This document shows positions 60,961-64,000 of a stretch of 64,000 bases of DNA, in pieces. Made by a program: the position numbers and the translations under genes. The number at the start of each line of letters is the position of its first letter. Positions within the stretch are counted from its first letter, which is position 1. Location of the stretch: assembly GCF_018130215.1 (NCBI RefSeq), contig NZ_JAFCKQ010000002.1, positions 372,001-436,000 on the forward strand, given 5' to 3'. Below the pieces are notes generated by a model. It was not told where the DNA came from. It made no database searches and was given only the letters and a program-made list of their open reading frames with translations. The stretch comes from Bradyrhizobium jicamae. Its GTDB lineage: Bacteria; Pseudomonadota; Alphaproteobacteria; Rhizobiales; Xanthobacteraceae.

Positions 60961-62436
60961 TTGCGACCTTACATTCGCTTTCTGTTCGGATACGACCTGC
61001 AAGAGATCAGCCACATCGCTCCGACGATGACGGTCCTCGACTGGCTGCGTCTGACCAAGCGTCATCTCGGCACCAAGGAAGGCTGCAACGAGGGCGACTG
61101 CGGTGCCTGCACCGTCGTGGTGGTGCGCCCCGACCAGGGCCGGCTGATCTACCGCGCGGTGAACGCCTGCATCCAGCTGGTGGGCAGCCTCGACGGGTCC
61201 CAGCTGCTCACCGTCGAGCACCTGAAGGAGGACGACGGCACTCTGCACGCCGTGCAGGCGGCGATGGTCGAGCAGCACGGCTCACAATGCGGCTTCTGTA
61301 CTCCGGGTTTCGTGATGTCGCTGTTTGCGTTCAGCAAGCTCAGCGGCCCATCGCCTACCGACCAGGCCATCGACGATGCTCTGTCCGGCAACCTGTGCCG
61401 CTGCACGGGCTATGCACCGATCGTGCGAGCCGCGCGGCGGGCATGCGCATCCGTGACGTCCGACCGGTTCGACCGCAACGCAGCGGCGACGCTGGCGCGG
61501 CTTGAAGCATTGCAGGACGAGGCGACCGTGCAGGTTGGTGACTCCTCCGGCATCTTCCATGCGCCTGCCACTGCGGACGCGCTGGCCGAAATCCTGGTTG
61601 CCAGCCCGCAGGCCACCATCGTCGCCGGATCGACCGATGTCGGACTGTGGATCACAAAGCAGATGCGCGACCTGCCCGTGCTGGTGTGGATCGGCCGCGT
61701 GCGCGAGCTGCGCGCCCTCGACGACAGCGGCGCGGCCATCGAGATCGGCGCCGGCGTTACGTATAGCGATGCCAGAGAGGTGCTGGCCCTCCACTATCCC
61801 GATCTCGGCGAACTGATCCGTCGCCTCGCGTCGACCCCGATCCGCAATGCAGGCACCATCGGCGGCAACATCGCCAATGGCTCGCCGATCGGTGACGCAT
61901 CGCCGTCGCTGATGGCGCTCGGCGCGACACTGCATCTGCGCCGCGGCGGGGAGCGGCGATCGATGGCGCTCGCCGACTTCTTCCTCGCCTACGGCAAGCA
62001 GGACCGTCGCCCCGGCGAATTCGTCGAACGGATCACCGTGCCAAAGCCGACCCGCGCCGACCGCTTCCGCGTCTACAAGATCTCCAAGCGCTTCGACCAG
62101 GACATCTCCGCCGTGCTGGGCGCGTTCTGGCTGCGGCTCGATGGAGACTGTATCACCGACGTCCGTCTTGCCTTCGGCGGCATGGCCGCGACCCCAAAGC
62201 GGGCGGCCGCCGCCGAGCAGGCGCTGCGCGGGCGCACATTCGACGCCGCTGCGGTCGCAGCGGCCAAGACGGCGCTGACGGACGACTTCAGCCCGCTCAC
62301 CGACATGCGCGCCAGCGCCGGCTACCGGCTGCGCAGCGCGCAGAACCTGATCGAGCGGCTCCACCTCGAACTGACGCATCCCGACATTGAAACCAGGCTC
62401 GTCGGCGACAAGGCGCTCGCACATGTCCAGGGTTGA
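60961..62436 (+). CDS. xdhA: Xanthine dehydrogenase small subunit (2Fe-2S and FAD domains)
   Basis: A 491-residue subunit. The N-terminal ferredoxin cluster is CNEGDCGACT; the second cluster domain has CGFCTPG and CRCTGY. The FAD domain shows IVAGSTDVGLWITK and STPIRNAGTIGGNIANGSPIGD. The start is a TTG at 60961 (then RPYIRFLFGYDL) with GGAGG 6-8 nt before it; the ATG at 60910 would overlap uraH by 29 nt and add an unlikely leader. It pairs with XdhB, whose start lies 14 nt inside this gene. Confidence 0.93.
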   Translation: MRPYIRFLFGYDLQEISHIAPTMTVLDWLRLTKRHLGTKEGCNEGDCGACTVVVVRPDQGRLIYRAVNACIQLVGSLDGSQLLTVEHLKEDDGTLHAVQAAMVEQHGSQCGFCTPGFVMSLFAFSKLSGPSPTDQAIDDALSGNLCRCTGYAPIVRAARRACASVTSDRFDRNAAATLARLEALQDEATVQVGDSSGIFHAPATADALAEILVASPQATIVAGSTDVGLWITKQMRDLPVLVWIGRVRELRALDDSGAAIEIGAGVTYSDAREVLALHYPDLGELIRRLASTPIRNAGTIGGNIANGSPIGDASPSLMALGATLHLRRGGERRSMALADFFLAYGKQDRRPGEFVERITVPKPTRADRFRVYKISKRFDQDISAVLGAFWLRLDGDCITDVRLAFGGMAATPKRAAAAEQALRGRTFDAAAVAAAKTALTDDFSPLTDMRASAGYRLRSAQNLIERLHLELTHPDIETRLVGDKALAHVQG

Positions 62437-64000
62437 ACGCATCTTTCCGCAAGCGGCGACGCTGAAAAGCGGCGTAGCGGCGTCTCTGCCGCATGACAGC
62501 GCCGGCCGCCATGTCACCGGGGAAGCGGTTTATATCGACGACATGCCAGAGCCCGAGGGCATGGTGCATGTCTATGTCGGCCTCAGCGAGCGGGCGCATG
62601 CCCGCCTTGTCGACGTCGACCTGTCCAGGGTGCGTTCCGCACCCGGCGTGCTCGCGGTGTTCACCGCTGCGGACATTCCCGGCGACAACGACGTCAGCCC
62701 ACAGCACCTGCACGATGAGCCGCTGCTGGCGACAGATCGCGTCGAGTTCGCCGGCCAACCCGTCTTCATTGTCGCCGCCGGCACCCGTCTTGAGGCCCGC
62801 GCCGCTGTCCGTCTGGCCGCCATCACCTATGATGACCTGCCACCGGTACTCGATATCGACGCTGCCAAGGCCACGGGCAAGCTGGTCACCACGCCCATGA
62901 CCCTCGCTCGTGGCGACGCCGCCGCGGCCCTCGCGGCGGCTCCGCGCCGAATTAGCGCGCGGCTGCAGATCGGCGGCCAGGAGCATTTTTACCTCGAAAG
63001 TCAAATCGCCTACGCCGTGCCGGGCGAGGAAGACGACGTCACGGTCTACTCTTCGACCCAGAACCCAACCGAGGTGCAGCACATGGTGTCGGTGACCCTC
63101 GGTGTGCCGGCTCACGCCGTCACCATCGAGGTGCGCCGCATGGGCGGAGGTTTCGGCGGCAAGGAGACCCAATGCAGCGCCTTCGCCTGTTATGCCGCGC
63201 TCGTCGCCAAGCGGCTGAAGCGGGCCGCCAAGATCCGCCCGGACCGCGACGACGACATGGTGATGACCGGCAAGCGCCACGACTTCACCATGGACTACGA
63301 CCTCGGCTTCGACGACGACGGCCGCATCCAGGGCGTCGACATGACGTTCGCCGCAAAATGCGGCTGGTCGGCGGACCTGTCCGGCCCGGTCACTGACCGC
63401 GCGCTGTTCCATGCGGACAATTGCTACTTCTATCCTGCCGTCCGTGCGGTGTCCGAGCCGCTCAAGACCAACACCGTCTCCAACACCGCCTTCCGCGGCT
63501 TCGGCGGTCCGCAGGGCATCGTCGGCGCGGAGCGGCTGATCGAGGAGATCGCCTACGCCACCGGTCTCGATGCGCTTGATGTACGCAAGCGCAACTTCTA
63601 CGGCAAGGCGGGGCGCGACGTGACGCCCTATCATCAGACGGTCAGGGACAACATTGCCCTCGAACTGGTGGAGAAGCTGGAGCGCGACTGCGACTACCGT
63701 GCGCGGCGCGCCGCGATCCGCGCCGCCAATGCCGGAAGCCCGATCATCAAGCGCGGCATCGCGCTCACCCCGGTGAAGTTCGGTATCTCGTTCACGCTGA
63801 CCTCGTCGAACCAGGCTGGTGCGTTGCTGCTGGTCTATACGGACGGCAGCGTGCAGATCAATCACGGCGGCACGGAGATGGGGCAGGGCCTCTACGTCAA
63901 GGTGGCCCAAGTGGTCGCCGAGGTGCTGCAGATCGACATCTCGCGGATCAAGATCACCGCCACCACAACCGGCAAGGTGCCCAACACCTCGCCAACTGCA
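62423..64000 (+). CDS. xdhB: Xanthine dehydrogenase molybdopterin subunit (partial, runs off the end)
   Basis: The first 526 residues of the large subunit; the frame is open from ATG 62423 to the window edge. Visible motifs are HVTGEAVYIDDMPEP, IGGQEHFYLES, MGGGFGGKETQ, NTAFRGFGGPQG (with the substrate-binding Arg) and GTEMGQGLYVKVAQV. The C-terminal quarter with the catalytic Glu is outside the window. It acts on hypoxanthine and xanthine to give urate for PuuD. The XdhC Moco-insertion gene would be expected next. Confidence 0.95.
   Translation, partial: MSRVERIFPQAATLKSGVAASLPHDSAGRHVTGEAVYIDDMPEPEGMVHVYVGLSERAHARLVDVDLSRVRSAPGVLAVFTAADIPGDNDVSPQHLHDEPLLATDRVEFAGQPVFIVAAGTRLEARAAVRLAAITYDDLPPVLDIDAAKATGKLVTTPMTLARGDAAAALAAAPRRISARLQIGGQEHFYLESQIAYAVPGEEDDVTVYSSTQNPTEVQHMVSVTLGVPAHAVTIEVRRMGGGFGGKETQCSAFACYAALVAKRLKRAAKIRPDRDDDMVMTGKRHDFTMDYDLGFDDDGRIQGVDMTFAAKCGWSADLSGPVTDRALFHADNCYFYPAVRAVSEPLKTNTVSNTAFRGFGGPQGIVGAERLIEEIAYATGLDALDVRKRNFYGKAGRDVTPYHQTVRDNIALELVEKLERDCDYRARRAAIRAANAGSPIIKRGIALTPVKFGISFTLTSSNQAGALLLVYTDGSVQINHGGTEMGQGLYVKVAQVVAEVLQIDISRIKITATTTGKVPNTSPTA

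Noticed and set aside
12112..64000. Duplicate of the tRNA-Pro 3' end as an attachment site
   Set aside because: I did not find a second copy of the tRNA 3' sequence or an integrase gene in the window.
1..64000. CRISPR arrays, prophage genes and insertion-sequence transposases
   Set aside because: No regularly spaced repeats, cas genes, phage structural genes or transposase motifs were seen.

Overview
This 64 kb window comes from a GC-rich alphaproteobacterium. It is probably Bradyrhizobium or a close relative. That placement is an inference from the TIGR02301-type protein, the YgfZ/Tag/HD gene string, the LivKHMGF-type catabolic operon and the dispersed palindromic repeats I recognise from that group; no sequence search was run.

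Positions 1-12,190 are ordinary chromosome: nucleotide hygiene and repair genes (HD phosphohydrolase, tag, Nudix enzymes, an SRAP abasic-site protein), ygfZ, a dihydroorotase-like enzyme, a TetR/tautomerase pair sharing three identical operators, an FAD-linked D-2-hydroxyacid dehydrogenase, tsaC/Sua5 and tRNA-Pro(CGG). From the tRNA rightwards almost everything is accessory catabolism. A gene-poor repeat tract (12.2-13.15 kb) is followed by an isoquinoline-1-oxidoreductase-type molybdenum hydroxylase pair and an alpha/beta-hydrolase-adenylate cyclase fusion; this block lies between two copies of a ~100 bp direct repeat.

Positions 17.9-31.1 kb hold a hut (histidine/urocanate) cluster: an ornithine-cyclodeaminase-like gene, a PhnD-like protein, hutD, hutU, hutI, hutF, hutC, an SsuABC-type importer, and a cyclic amidohydrolase followed by an M20 carbamoylase. 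Three copies of a TGTCTATACA operator mark its promoters and define a likely HutC regulon that includes the importer and the hydantoinase-type pair.

Positions 31.1-46.3 kb are the most unusual part. A regulator made of two complete LysR proteins fused head to tail is divergent from a tight operon: a UbiD-type decarboxylase, a five-gene Liv ABC importer, a DUF917-like protein (a family I recall being linked to thiohydantoin desulfurisation), a glutathione S-transferase, a second HutU-like hydratase with altered substrate-site residues, a UbiX flavin prenyltransferase and a TPR protein. hutH is convergent at its end. With the nearby hydantoinase/carbamoylase pair this resembles the hydratase-desulfurase-hydantoinase-carbamoylase logic of ergothioneine catabolism. 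The UbiD/UbiX pair is unexplained by that route and no MIO-less ergothionase is visible, so the substrate may be a different imidazole-type compound.

Positions 46.5-52.4 kb carry an orphan molybdopterin oxidoreductase and a divergent Mfd paralogue. Positions 52.4-64 kb are a purine-to-ureide catabolic cluster: an aromatic amino acid ammonia-lyase homologue, allantoate amidohydrolase, the membrane urate oxidase PuuD with a cytochrome c domain, a LysR regulator, guanine deaminase, a PuuE-UraD fusion, HIU hydrolase, xdhA and a truncated xdhB running off the window end.
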